A DNA stretch of 64,000 bases, from positions 1 through 64,000 of the forward strand of contig JALHQH010000001.1 in assembly GCA_022842065.1 (NCBI GenBank). Direction: 5' to 3'. The notes below the pieces were generated by a model that had not been told where the DNA came from, made no database searches, and saw nothing but the letters and a program-made list of their open reading frames with translations. Made by a program: the position numbers and the translations under genes. Source of the stretch: Caldilineaceae bacterium. Its GTDB lineage: Bacteria > Chloroflexota > Anaerolineae > Caldilineales > Caldilineaceae. Positions 52,003 to 61,837 of this stretch are shown here, in pieces; position 1 is the stretch's first letter, and every line of letters begins with the position of its first letter.

Positions 52003-55000
52003 TCAAAGAGCAGATGGGAATATGCCCTGTTCTTGCAAATAGCTCACATAGATCTGAAACAACTTCTCATTTACCATTGGGCAGGGTAACCCTGTAAGCG
52101 CCAGCCGGGTCCATTGGTTGTCAAAGCGTGGCAGCCGTCCCAACCACCCAATCTCTTCTGAAACTTGCAGCGCCAACAACGGGCCGACGGCGTCAAGAAT
52201 GGTTTGCCGTTGCCGGTCTCCCCGCTTCAACATCTCGGCGCGCCACGCCTGATAGGGCACTCGGCGCACAGCATAGCCAGATGCCGCTAACCAATCAATC
52301 AGCTCACGTAGCGAGACGGTGTGAGAATTATTGAGATGAAATACATGGTTAGCGCTACCGCCATTGCCGAATGCCAACGCCACAATCGCCCGACTAACAT
52401 AGTCAACCGGCACGAGATCCAGCTCGGCGTCGAGATCCGGTGCCATGCCCAGTTCAATCCAACTGCGCAACATGTTGACGATGATATTATGCCCTTGCCA
52501 GATGCCGCGCTGACTGTGGCCAACCACGAGACTTGGTCGATAAATCATCGTCTGCACCCCACGTTCCTGGGCGCTTGTCACCAATTTTTCCGCAACCCAT
52601 TTGCTCTGCGCATAGCCCCCATAGAGCATACCGGCATGATCCAGCGGGTGCGCTTCAGCAAAGCTTGGCGATAGCCCTTGTTGCATCATGGGGAAAACCG
52701 CCAAGGACGACACATAATGCAGGGGCTTCGGTCGATGGTGGGTCGCCAACCGGAGGATCGCTTCTGTGCCATGGACATTGCTTGCCTTCAACTGCGCATA
52801 AGTTGCCAGCCACTGGATCTGCGCGCCGCCGTGAATGATTAAATCGATCTGCTCGGCCAACCGGTCAAATTCGGCGGTGGTAAGACCCAGTTGCGGCTGC
52901 GCAAGGTCGCCGGGAATGATGTGAATGCGGTCCAGTGCCGGGTCCTTGTCCGGGCAAATATGCTTGAGTGATTCTGCGATGCGGCGGCGACCGTCGGCTA
53001 CGTTAGCCGCGCGTACCAGACAGTGGATCTGCCCTGCTGTCTTTTGTAACAGCTCATAGAGTACGAATGAGCCGACAAACCCCGTGGCGCCAGTTAAAAA
53101 GAGCTGGTGCGGCGTGATTTGCGGTGAAGCGACTCCCGCAGTGATCTGAATGGATGGGTCAAGGATCGCTTCGTCGGCTAACGCAGTGACAGCCCGTGCA
53201 AAATGCGCATCAGCCACACCAGCCGCGGCACCGGCAAGCCGGCTCTCCGCGGCTGCGAAAGAAGCGGCCGGTGCCAACAACGCCAAGATCCGCCCCGTGA
53301 GGTCGGTAATGGTCGGGTTGTCAAGCAACGTTGCCATCGGCAGGGATAGCCCCAGTTGTGCTTCGACGCGGTTTACCAGTTCAACGGTCATCAATGAATC
53401 GATGCCTAATTCGCTCAAGGGCTGCCGCAACCCAAGCGTGTGGATCGGTGTACGCAACACGTGCGACAACTGCTCTTGCAACAAGGTTGCCACAGCCTGA
53501 TGGCATTCAGCGGGGGCAAGCGCTTGCAGTCGTCGGCGCAGCGCACCAGCCGCTTCCGCAAGCGGTGTACCGAGATGGGTCTGTACGTCAGCGGTCAGAT
53601 CTTGCAGGAAAGGGAGTGTAACGCGGTGTGCAAGCCGTTCCCAATCGATAGCGACTGCGGCCACTTGCACAGCGGAGGTGTCAAGGATGCGCTCCAGCAG
53701 TTGGATGCCTTGCGCCGGTGTGAAGGGGCGAATGCCCTGTTGGGCAAGGTTCGCAGCACGCTTTGCCTGCGCAGCCAAGCCCACCTCGGCCCATGCACCC
53801 CAATTGATGCTGAGTGCCGGTAGTCCCTGTTTGTGCCGATAGTGTGCCAATCCGTCGAGGAAGGCATTCGCCGCCACATAGTTCGCTTGACCAGGCGAGC
53901 CAAGGATCGCGGTGGCCGATGAAAACAACACAAAAAGATCCAGATCCAAGTGCGCTGTCAGCTCATGCAGTAACCAAGCGCCATTGACTTTCGGTGCCAT
54001 GACGCGCGCAAAGCGTTCTTGGGTAAGATCCAGCAACAGCCCATCATCCAAGCTGCCAGCGGCATGAAAGATCCCGCGCAACGGCGGCATGGTCGCATCG
54101 ATCTGCGCGATAACTGCCTGCATTTGCGCGCGGCACGCAACATCCGCCTGAACGGTCACGACGTTTGCACCCTGTGCCTGCAACGTGGCCACGGTTGCAT
54201 CTACTGCCGGTGTGGGTTCACCTCGACCCAAGAGCACCAAATTACGTGCTCCTTTTTCTACCAGCCACCCGGCGACAGCGAGGCCCAACCCGCCCAGACC
54301 ACCGGTGATTAGGTAGGTGCCGTGGGGTCGAATCACCCCGCGCGCTTGCTGTGTAACCTGCAAAGGTGCCGCCGTTGCGTCAGCGGCCCGGATGACGACT
54401 TTGCCGATCTGTTTCGCTTGCGCCATATAGCGAAAGGCATCTTCTGCGCCGGCAAGCGAGAACTCGGTATAGGGTAATGGGGGCAATGCACCGCTCGTTA
54501 ACAGCGCATCCACTTCCGCCAACAACTCAGCACAGAAAGCGGGCTGTTGGGCCATGAGCGGGAGCAGGTCAATGGCAAAGAAGGCGATGTTCTGCTTCAA
54601 CAGCCCCATGTCTAGTTTGCTATGCCCATAAATGTCCCGTTTGCCGATTTCCAAAAAGCGTCCATTAGTGCGTAAAAGGGCAAGACTTGTCGAAATTGCT
54701 GCGCCGGCCAGCGAGTTCAGCACCAGATCAACCCCTTCCCCCTGCGTGTATGCCATCACTTCGTCGGCAAAGTGCAGTGACCGCGAGTCCATCACATGGG
54801 ACACACCCAATTCACGTAAAAAGGCGCGCTTTTCATCACTGCCCGCAGTGGCATAGATTTCTGCACCGCAGTGCTGGGCCAGATAGACGGCCGCCAACCC
54901 GACGCCACCGGCTGCGGCATGAATCAACACCCGTTCGCCCGTCCGCAAACGGCCTAGCGTCTTGAGTGCATAGTAGGCGGTGAGATAAGCAATGGGTATG

Positions 55001-58000
55001 GTTGCCGCTTCCTGGAAGCTGAAGTTCGCTGGTTTTGGTCGGACCAACAGGGCTGTGGTACAGGTATAAGTGGCGATGCTGTGCGGGGCCACGGCCAACA
55101 CTTCGTCGCCGATTTGCAGATCCGTGACAGCTTCCCCCACCCGTGTCACCGTACCTGCACACTCCATTCCCAAGGGTAGCTCTGCTCCCGCTTGATCGGG
55201 ACGCAGCCCAAGCGCAGAGAGCACATCCAGAAAGTTGAGGCCAGCACTGTGGACACGGATCTCAACCTGATCGGCTGTTGGTATTTTTCTTTCGGCTGCG
55301 GCCAATTGCAGATTGTCGAGGATCCCTGGTGACGCCGTCTCAAGCCGAATAGCCTCCCCAGGGACGACGGGACGCTGGCCACGTTTGGGATCTTCTGCAT
55401 AGCGTGTCAGCCGCGCTACGTAACGTTGCCCTCCCCGGTAGGCAATTTGCGTCTCCATTCCATCAGCCAGAATTTCCTGGCAAAGACGCGTAGGTTCTTC
55501 ATGCACTGAATCAACTTGTAGATCGATGCCGCTACAGCGCAATCTAGGCAACTCGAGGTTGATTGTCCGTGCAAGTCCCCACAGTGGCGTCTGGTTAAGC
55601 AGGATTGGGTCAGTCTCCGTTACAGATTGCGCTGAACGCGTCACGATCCAGAGACGGGGTTCTGCTTTTTCCCCGTGTTGCCCTTCATTGTGTCGGGCGA
55701 GAACTTGAGACAGGTGCAGCAAACCGAGCAGCGCACGTTGTTCCGTGGGTGAATTGTTTGTTTCGTCCACTGCCGTCTCTAGCGCAGCCACATAGACGAT
55801 TCCACTGAGTGGCTTATCGGTTTGCGCCAACGCACTATTCAACTGATAGACCATCTCATCATTCACGGAGTCAGCATGCTCTTCTCCCACATGCAGGGAA
55901 GGCAACAGCAAGCATTCTTGGTGATCACGTTGAAATTGTTCGGCCAACGCATGCCCCAATCCGTCCGTGTTACCAACAATGAGCCAACGCCCAGGCGCAG
56001 CATTTTCAGGAATCGCGGGCAGCGGTTCTTTCTGCCATGTCACTTGGTAAAGATGCTGATTCGGGTCGATTTCTGCAACCGCTTGCGTCTTGGGCAATGG
56101 TTGCAGGATAAGCCCTTGCGCTTCCACCAGGATCTGCCCTGAGTTGTTGAGCAGATAAACATCTGTCGTGAGGCGCTGCTGTGTCTCGTCCTGCGGTGGG
56201 TGAAGCATGGCATACGCATAGGCCGCCTGTTGCGGGGAGTGGTGAATATGGAGCGCCTTCAGTGCTACCGGTAAGAAGAGAGCTGTTGTCCAGAGGGCTT
56301 CGCCTGAATGCAACAGCGCGGCCACACTTTGAAAAGCAAGATCAAGCAAGACGGGATGGAGGTGATACTGCGGCATCTCGCCCCTTACTGACTGGGGTAG
56401 CGTAAGCTTTGCCATTGCCGCTGCCCCACGCAACCAAAGTTGTTCGATACCTTGAAAATAGGGTCCGTAGTGCAATCCGTGCGCAGCCATTATTTGATAG
56501 TGCGCTGTGCCGGTAAATGTTGCTTCAGCTTGCTGTTCAAATGCAGACGGTACGAACGGGTGAACGGGTGCTTTGCGCTGCTCTGCACAAGCGCACTGGA
56601 CAATTGCTTTGGCATGGTAAATCCAAGTGCCATCATCATTGCCATTCGGGTAACTGTAATACGCCAGCGAAAGCGTCTCTTTGGTCGTTGTGACCGCGAT
56701 CTGAATTGGTAACGTACCGCTTTCCGGAAAAACCAGCGCTTTTACAAGCTGCAGATCGGTGATGGTATGCTGAACGCCTTGTCTGATCGTTTCGGCAACG
56801 CCTAGCGCCATCTCAATGTAGGCTGCGGCAGGCAAAACCGTCGCGCTGTAGACTCGGTGATCGGCCAAATAAGCTGGACTGTTAGAACCAAGCGCAACCT
56901 GTATAAGATAGGTTTCGGGGTGCGTTGCCGATTGGATCGGTGTACCCACAAGCGGGTGTTTACTTGTGCCGGTGCTTCTTTTTGACAGATAAAGATTGTC
57001 TAGTGGATCACTGCCGGACAGCCAACAGCGGTGTTTTTGCCACGCGATGGTCGGCAGGCTAACGTGGCGGCCACCGTTGGGATAGAGACTCTCCCAACGG
57101 ACGGCATAGCCGTCAACGTAAAGGTTGCCCAATGTGCGCAGTAAAGCAGTTGGTCCATCACTATTGCGATGCAGCGATGCGTAGACAGCAGCTTCTGTGC
57201 CGACGTGGTCCACGAGCTCTTGTATAGGTCGCACCAGAACTTGCGCCGGATGGACTTCAAGAAAGCAGCGATGCCCTTCAGCTAGTGCATGATGTAAGGT
57301 CTGGCTGAAACGGACAGGCTCACGGAGATTGTCTGCCCAGTAATGCGCATGTAACGCAGTACCGGCGATGGCCGTTGTAGTTACAGTGGAGTAGAAAGGG
57401 ATAGCAGTATTCTGCGGCGTTAGGCCTTGCAGTGCATCGGCAAGTTCCTGTTTCAGTGGTTCCATTTGTGGGCTGTGTGCGGCATAGTCAATTGCAGGTA
57501 ACCGGCGCACGAAAATTTTGCGTTCTTCGAGCGTTTCGATTGCCTCAGCCAATGCTCCCGGATCCCCCGACAACACAGAGGTCGTTGGGCTATTGCTAAC
57601 CGCAACAGCCAGTGCCGTTCCGTACGCCTGGATGGTTGCTGCTGCCGCCGGCATGGAGAGGCCGACCAAAGCCATCGCTCCCTTGCCCGCTGCCTGTTTG
57701 GTGATGCGGCCACGCTGCAATACAACCGTGATTGCCTGTTCCAGCGAAAGCGCGCCTGCCACATGAGCAGCGGCGACTTCGCCCAAACTGTGCCCAATCA
57801 CAGCAGATGGCTCGATTCCCCAAGAGCGCCATAACGCGGCCAGGGCAACCTGACAGGCAAAGATTGCCGCTTGGCATACATCCGTCTTATGCAACAGAGA
57901 GTTCTCGTTGCTGGCCGTCAATTGCTCTAGCAGTGACCAGTTGGCACCCTGTGCACGCAATAATTCTTCACACCGTACGAGGACTTCCTGAAAGATGGGG

Positions 58001-59676
58001 AAGCGGGTCAATAAAGCTGAATCTATCGGGCAAAATTCGGCACCCTGACCAGAAAAGACGAAAACAGGGCCATCGTTTTTGCCCTGCGTTGGACTGTTCG
58101 GTGGAGCGACCGGCGTACTGTGACAGTAAGCGTTCAACTGTTCGGTCAGTTCCTGTTGCGAATGGAACACAAACGCAAGTCGCTGGGCGTGGTGCGTTCG
58201 TCGTACACCAGCACTGTAACAGAGATCATGCAGTGAACGACCCTGCCCCTCACTATTCAGAAAATCACGAAAACGGGTGACCGTTTCCCCCAAGGCCGTC
58301 GGCGTATGAGCGGATAACGGCAACATATAGGTGCTTTTGGTAACCGGCTGAGAGTGCGCTGCTGGTGTGGAAGGTGAGTCCGCGAGGACCAGATGAACGT
58401 TGGTTCCAGAAATGCCAAATGAGCTGACACCCGCCCAAGCTGTGCCGTCTGTTATCGGCCACTCACGATACGCTTGTTGGACGAGTAGCGGCACTTCGTC
58501 CCACGGCACAGCAGGATTGGGCACCTCGAAGTGAAGGCTAGGTGGCAGCGCGCGATGTTTTAGGCAAAGTGCCACTTTAATGAGACCGGCGATACCGGCC
58601 CCCGCCTCTAGATGACCGATATTTGTCTTTACCGAGCCAATCAAACAAGGCGCATCATGACTACGTTCTCCAGCCATCACTGAGCCCAGTGCGCGCGCTT
58701 CGATGGGATCACCGACGTTGGTACCAGTCCCATGAGCTTCTACATAATGCACTTGCCCCGGCTTGATGCCGGCATGGCGATACGCGGCCCGCAGAACTGC
58801 CGCTTGGGCCGCTTGGTTAGGTGTCATCACGCTGCTATTACGGCCATCATTGTTAATGGCACCGCCGCGGATCACCGCATAAATTGGGTCACCATCTGCT
58901 TGCGCCTGGGCAAGCGGCTTGAGCACCGCAATCCCTGCCCCTTCGCCACGGACAAAGCCGTTGGCGCGTGCGTCAAAGACCCTGGCACACCCGTCCGGCG
59001 AAAGGATGTGCGCCAAAGAGAGCACAGACCAAGCTTCCGGCGTGAGTATCACGTTGACGCCACCAACTAACGCCAGGTTACATTCACCGTTCCATAGGCT
59101 TTGACAGGCCAAGTACGTTGCGACAAGCGATGAGGAACAGGCCGTATCGATGGCAAGGCTCGGCCCTTTTAGGTCAAAGAGGTGGGAGAGACGCCCGGCG
59201 ACAATACTGCGCGCAGTCCCCGGCAGCGTATACACATCCAGACTAGATGCGTCCTGCTGCTGAAGTTGCATATCACTGTAGTCAGAAGATGAGACACCAA
59301 CAAAGACGCCGGTCGTCGCGTTGCTCAGTTCTGTACGGGTCAGCCCGGCGTCTTCGATTGCTTCCCAGGCAACTTCTAACAAGAGCCGCTGTTGGGGATC
59401 CATACTCTCTGCTTCGCGATTGGAAATGCCAAAGAAGCTGGGATCGAACTGATCGATCTGCTCAAGAAAACCACCCCAGCGCGTGATAATTTTGCCCGGG
59501 GTTCCTGGCGTCGGGTCGTGATAGAGATCGATGCCAAAGCGTTCCGGCGGGATCTCCTGAATTGCGCTGCGCCCTTCACGCAACAGTTGCCAAAATGCTT
59601 CCGGGCCGCGTGCCCCCGGAAACGCGCAGCCGATGCCGATAATCGCGATGGGTTCGGGTACAGGAGTTAATCTCAT
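52003..59676 (-). CDS. Highly reducing type I PKS, KS-AT-DH-ER-KR-ACP-thioester reductase
   Basis: 2557 residues, one complete module. KS (about 8-430): Cys180 in DTACSSSL, His315 in EAHGTGT, His355 in TNIGHLEAG. AT (about 537-840): Ser630 in GHSLG; the specificity site reads YAAH (731-734), nearer the methylmalonyl YASH than malonyl HAFH, so extender is uncertain. DH (about 907-1190): His940, with HxxxSxxxxP instead of HxxxGxxxxP. A partial KR-like fold (about 1260-1420), ER (about 1480-1800, NADPH loop HAAAGGVGLAA), KR (about 1815-2000, GGLGGLGL, Tyr in ANYVAANAF), ACP (Ser in LGIDSLMTVEL), and a terminal SDR-type thioester reductase (about 2215-2557, TGATGFVGSFVL, YAQSKWVAEKL). The product would be a reduced chain released as aldehyde or alcohol. 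One module for a long chain implies iteration. No phosphopantetheinyl transferase is in view. Confidence 0.92.
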   Translation of the reverse strand: MRLTPVPEPIAIIGIGCAFPGARGPEAFWQLLREGRSAIQEIPPERFGIDLYHDPTPGTPGKIITRWGGFLEQIDQFDPSFFGISNREAESMDPQQRLLLEVAWEAIEDAGLTRTELSNATTGVFVGVSSSDYSDMQLQQQDASSLDVYTLPGTARSIVAGRLSHLFDLKGPSLAIDTACSSSLVATYLACQSLWNGECNLALVGGVNVILTPEAWSVLSLAHILSPDGCARVFDARANGFVRGEGAGIAVLKPLAQAQADGDPIYAVIRGGAINNDGRNSSVMTPNQAAQAAVLRAAYRHAGIKPGQVHYVEAHGTGTNVGDPIEARALGSVMAGERSHDAPCLIGSVKTNIGHLEAGAGIAGLIKVALCLKHRALPPSLHFEVPNPAVPWDEVPLLVQQAYREWPITDGTAWAGVSSFGISGTNVHLVLADSPSTPAAHSQPVTKSTYMLPLSAHTPTALGETVTRFRDFLNSEGQGRSLHDLCYSAGVRRTHHAQRLAFVFHSQQELTEQLNAYCHSTPVAPPNSPTQGKNDGPVFVFSGQGAEFCPIDSALLTRFPIFQEVLVRCEELLRAQGANWSLLEQLTASNENSLLHKTDVCQAAIFACQVALAALWRSWGIEPSAVIGHSLGEVAAAHVAGALSLEQAITVVLQRGRITKQAAGKGAMALVGLSMPAAAATIQAYGTALAVAVSNSPTTSVLSGDPGALAEAIETLEERKIFVRRLPAIDYAAHSPQMEPLKQELADALQGLTPQNTAIPFYSTVTTTAIAGTALHAHYWADNLREPVRFSQTLHHALAEGHRCFLEVHPAQVLVRPIQELVDHVGTEAAVYASLHRNSDGPTALLRTLGNLYVDGYAVRWESLYPNGGRHVSLPTIAWQKHRCWLSGSDPLDNLYLSKRSTGTSKHPLVGTPIQSATHPETYLIQVALGSNSPAYLADHRVYSATVLPAAAYIEMALGVAETIRQGVQHTITDLQLVKALVFPESGTLPIQIAVTTTKETLSLAYYSYPNGNDDGTWIYHAKAIVQCACAEQRKAPVHPFVPSAFEQQAEATFTGTAHYQIMAAHGLHYGPYFQGIEQLWLRGAAAMAKLTLPQSVRGEMPQYHLHPVLLDLAFQSVAALLHSGEALWTTALFLPVALKALHIHHSPQQAAYAYAMLHPPQDETQQRLTTDVYLLNNSGQILVEAQGLILQPLPKTQAVAEIDPNQHLYQVTWQKEPLPAIPENAAPGRWLIVGNTDGLGHALAEQFQRDHQECLLLPSLHVGEEHADSVNDEMVYQLNSALAQTDKPLSGIVYVAALETAVDETNNSPTEQRALLGLLHLSQVLARHNEGQHGEKAEPRLWIVTRSAQSVTETDPILLNQTPLWGLARTINLELPRLRCSGIDLQVDSVHEEPTRLCQEILADGMETQIAYRGGQRYVARLTRYAEDPKRGQRPVVPGEAIRLETASPGILDNLQLAAAERKIPTADQVEIRVHSAGLNFLDVLSALGLRPDQAGAELPLGMECAGTVTRVGEAVTDLQIGDEVLAVAPHSIATYTCTTALLVRPKPANFSFQEAATIPIAYLTAYYALKTLGRLRTGERVLIHAAAGGVGLAAVYLAQHCGAEIYATAGSDEKRAFLRELGVSHVMDSRSLHFADEVMAYTQGEGVDLVLNSLAGAAISTSLALLRTNGRFLEIGKRDIYGHSKLDMGLLKQNIAFFAIDLLPLMAQQPAFCAELLAEVDALLTSGALPPLPYTEFSLAGAEDAFRYMAQAKQIGKVVIRAADATAAPLQVTQQARGVIRPHGTYLITGGLGGLGLAVAGWLVEKGARNLVLLGRGEPTPAVDATVATLQAQGANVVTVQADVACRAQMQAVIAQIDATMPPLRGIFHAAGSLDDGLLLDLTQERFARVMAPKVNGAWLLHELTAHLDLDLFVLFSSATAILGSPGQANYVAANAFLDGLAHYRHKQGLPALSINWGAWAEVGLAAQAKRAANLAQQGIRPFTPAQGIQLLERILDTSAVQVAAVAIDWERLAHRVTLPFLQDLTADVQTHLGTPLAEAAGALRRRLQALAPAECHQAVATLLQEQLSHVLRTPIHTLGLRQPLSELGIDSLMTVELVNRVEAQLGLSLPMATLLDNPTITDLTGRILALLAPAASFAAAESRLAGAAAGVADAHFARAVTALADEAILDPSIQITAGVASPQITPHQLFLTGATGFVGSFVLYELLQKTAGQIHCLVRAANVADGRRRIAESLKHICPDKDPALDRIHIIPGDLAQPQLGLTTAEFDRLAEQIDLIIHGGAQIQWLATYAQLKASNVHGTEAILRLATHHRPKPLHYVSSLAVFPMMQQGLSPSFAEAHPLDHAGMLYGGYAQSKWVAEKLVTSAQERGVQTMIYRPSLVVGHSQRGIWQGHNIIVNMLRSWIELGMAPDLDAELDLVPVDYVSRAIVALAFGNGGSANHVFHLNNSHTVSLRELIDWLAASGYAVRRVPYQAWRAEMLKRGDRQRQTILDAVGPLLALQVSEEIGWLGRLPRFDNQWTRLALTGLPCPMVNEKLFQIYVSYLQEQGIFPSAL

Positions 59677-59709
59677 TACAGTTTATTTCGCTTCGTTTCG
59701 CGCTTATGT

Positions 59710-59763
59710 GACGGGATGAGGGGATGATAGGATGAAATTATCTTGTCATCCCCTCATCCCGTC
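59710..59763. terminator. Terminator-like inverted repeat before the PKS gene
   Basis: Perfect 17-base arms (59710-59726, 59747-59763, core gggatgagggg) 25 bases after the stop of the upstream lipoprotein gene. The left flank has ggatgaggggatgataggatga-like internal repetition, so it may be a repeat element. The PKS promoter would then lie between it and 59676. Confidence 0.5.
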
Positions 59764-59788
59764 GTATCTATCGATCGGATTGTATACG

Positions 59789-60793
59789 TCAGCGTTTGAG
59801 AGATTGCACAACGATTTGTCCATCCTCCAGCGTGAACGACTGTACAAATCGTTGTGGGAGGAGTTTGTATAGCTGGCTGCGGATCTCACTTTCCAATTGC
59901 ACGCGATATTGCGACGTGACATCGAGACCGTTGAGCCGGATCGAATTGATGTTGACGATCAAGCTTTCGTTCTCAATGACAAACTCACCCGTCATGGTAA
60001 AACGGCGCTGGAGCAACATGACGACCGCATTGCCGGTCACGCGCAACCCATCGGGCGTAATGCGGACGACGATGTCGCTAAATGCCCCGTCGGTATCACC
60101 CTTTTGCACCTGTTCACGCAGCAGCTCTTCGGTGATGATATCTTCGACGGCGGTCATGCCCCGTGTGTTGATGGGGGGCGTTGGCGTGATGGCGCTTTGT
60201 GCCGTTGCTGTCGTGCTCACAGTTGCACTGACCGGCATACCGGTGACAGCTTGTACGGTGGCAGCTTGTGAAGGATCGGGGGATGGTGTTGTGTGCGCAA
60301 CAACGACTGCACTCACCGGCGTCCCCGTTTGCGTCACCGTGGCGCTACTCAAGATCCTCGCTGATGAATTCCCTCCGGTCGCTGTGGGCATGACGGCCGT
60401 TGCGAGACCAAGGATCTCTGCTGATAGAGGGACCGATGGCGTCACTTGACTTATTGATGTGATTGGATTGCTTGTTGTCATGCCGGTGGTCGCAGTCAGT
60501 GGCACGGTTGCGGTCAAAGGTGCCGGCGGAATATTGATCGTCGACGTGGAGACGGCGGTCGCCAGATCCGGACTGAGCGTACCGATTGGGACAACCTTGG
60601 GTGGCAGACTAGTGGCGGCACGTTGTGCAGCCAAGGTTGCTTGTTGCGCAACCGCTACACGCGTCTCATACTGGGCGCGTTCCTCACTAAGCTGGCGTGG
60701 CAACAACGGTTGCGGTGCGCAACTACTGACAAGCCACGGGGCAGATGCCACAACGAACAGAAATAATGTAATGACAATCGAGACTCTTTGCAC
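59789..60793 (-). CDS. Lipoprotein with Thr/Ala-rich stalk and LmeA/DUF2993-like domain
   Basis: 334 residues. Lipobox region LVSSC (Cys25), a short helix, a long low-complexity Thr/Ala/Pro/Val stalk (about 60-205), and a C-terminal alpha/beta domain (about 210-334; AVEDIITEELL, DIVVRITPDGLRVTGNAV, NINSIRLNGLDVTSQYR, VQSFTLEDGQIVV) whose strand pattern is that of DUF2993/LmeA-type lipid-binding domains. In mycobacteria LmeA aids lipomannan extension in the periplasm. It lies between the PKS and the ABC transporter genes, so a role in handling a surface lipid is plausible but not shown. Preceded by the lipoprotein gene at 60868, 74 bases away. Confidence 0.6.
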   Translation of the reverse strand: MQRVSIVITLFLFVVASAPWLVSSCAPQPLLPRQLSEERAQYETRVAVAQQATLAAQRAATSLPPKVVPIGTLSPDLATAVSTSTINIPPAPLTATVPLTATTGMTTSNPITSISQVTPSVPLSAEILGLATAVMPTATGGNSSARILSSATVTQTGTPVSAVVVAHTTPSPDPSQAATVQAVTGMPVSATVSTTATAQSAITPTPPINTRGMTAVEDIITEELLREQVQKGDTDGAFSDIVVRITPDGLRVTGNAVVMLLQRRFTMTGEFVIENESLIVNINSIRLNGLDVTSQYRVQLESEIRSQLYKLLPQRFVQSFTLEDGQIVVQSLKR

Positions 60794-60867
60794 GTTGATC
60801 CTGCTACCTTTCCTCTATTGCTGCGCCTTTATTACTGCTGTTGTCGCCGATGCCGATAAAGGTTGCT

Positions 60868-61806
60868 TTAATCAATCTCCCATTGGCAATTCTGCGGGAT
60901 GCTGAAGATGGTTGCCATGAAGGTCAACGGTTCATCGCTAGCAGTATTGAGCTGATAACCGACGGTTTCGCCTGCTTGCAGATCCTGTCCCAGCGAAAAG
61001 ACAACGTCCTTTAACGAAAATTGGCCACTCTCTACGATGGGGCGGCGACTGCTTTCCACTTCGATCCCATTGACCTTGAGCGAAAGCGTCGAGTTGGGAA
61101 ACGGTCCATACTTGGAGCGGAAGAGATCCGCAACCACGGCAATCCGTTGGCGCTGGTCACTGGTCCACTCGCTACTGAAGCCAAATTGTGTGGTGGCTGG
61201 GATAGCACAGGCCGGCGGCTCCTGTTCAAAGACCGGTAAATCGGCGAGCTTTTCCCGCTGACCGTTGTAATCAGTAAAGGAGACGGGCACCCAACCGACG
61301 CCGGTATTCCACACAGTCCGTAGATGGCTGCTGGTCGCATTACGCCCCATCACATAGATCGTTTCGCCTTGGGGAATCGTCACGGGAACAATAAATTCGG
61401 CGCGATTGGGGGATGCGTATAAGCCGGTTGCCGAAGTCAATATGGCCGGCGGCATGTTGTAAAAGAGCGCGGCAGGGGTTTCTATGGCCGGCGGTGGTTC
61501 TGTTGGTGTTGGTTCAGGTGGTGCCGGTTCTGTTGGCGCTGACTCGGATGCCGCCGTATCGGGTGCAGCAATCTCCGGCGTTGGCGTATCAGCCTGCAGC
61601 GTCGGGGCATCCGTTGCCATATCGGCACCTAGTGTGGCCTCAGCAACAGGAGTGTCTGACGGTTGCAAGACGTTGCTATTGCAGGCTGTAACGAATAATA
61701 TTGCGAGAAGCACTAGAAGACTAACGCCAGATTTATGCAGCGCTTTGACCATCATGGTCATAATCTTGCGGACATCATTGTTGAATTGTGTATTTCTACT
61801 TTGCAT
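60868..61806 (-). CDS. Divergent member of the modular lipoprotein family
   Basis: About 312 residues. Lipobox FVTAC after a signal segment, a Pro/Thr/Glu linker (about 55-105), an SH3-like domain (about 110-185; LYASPNRAEFIVPV, VGWVPVSFTDYNG) and the beta domain shared with the large lipoproteins (about 190-312; PPACAIPATT, VADLFRS, LSLKVNGIEV, FSLGQDLQAGETVGYQLN, PLTFMATIFSIPQNC). It has no extra C-terminal module and may show the minimal form of the family. The frame is open to 61851; ATG 61806 begins the basic N-end before the signal. Its start overlaps nothing, but the ABC transporter stop is at 61838, so the two are probably cotranscribed. Confidence 0.68.
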   Translation of the reverse strand: MQSRNTQFNNDVRKIMTMMVKALHKSGVSLLVLLAILFVTACNSNVLQPSDTPVAEATLGADMATDAPTLQADTPTPEIAAPDTAASESAPTEPAPPEPTPTEPPPAIETPAALFYNMPPAILTSATGLYASPNRAEFIVPVTIPQGETIYVMGRNATSSHLRTVWNTGVGWVPVSFTDYNGQREKLADLPVFEQEPPACAIPATTQFGFSSEWTSDQRQRIAVVADLFRSKYGPFPNSTLSLKVNGIEVESSRRPIVESGQFSLKDVVFSLGQDLQAGETVGYQLNTASDEPLTFMATIFSIPQNCQWEID

Positions 61807-61837
61807 TGGTTTGTTCCTGTCTTGAAGTTGTTGTCTG

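Noticed and set aside
57732..58280. 182-codon plus-strand frame inside the PKS gene
   Set aside because: Opposite strand of the intact KS-AT region; no protein character.
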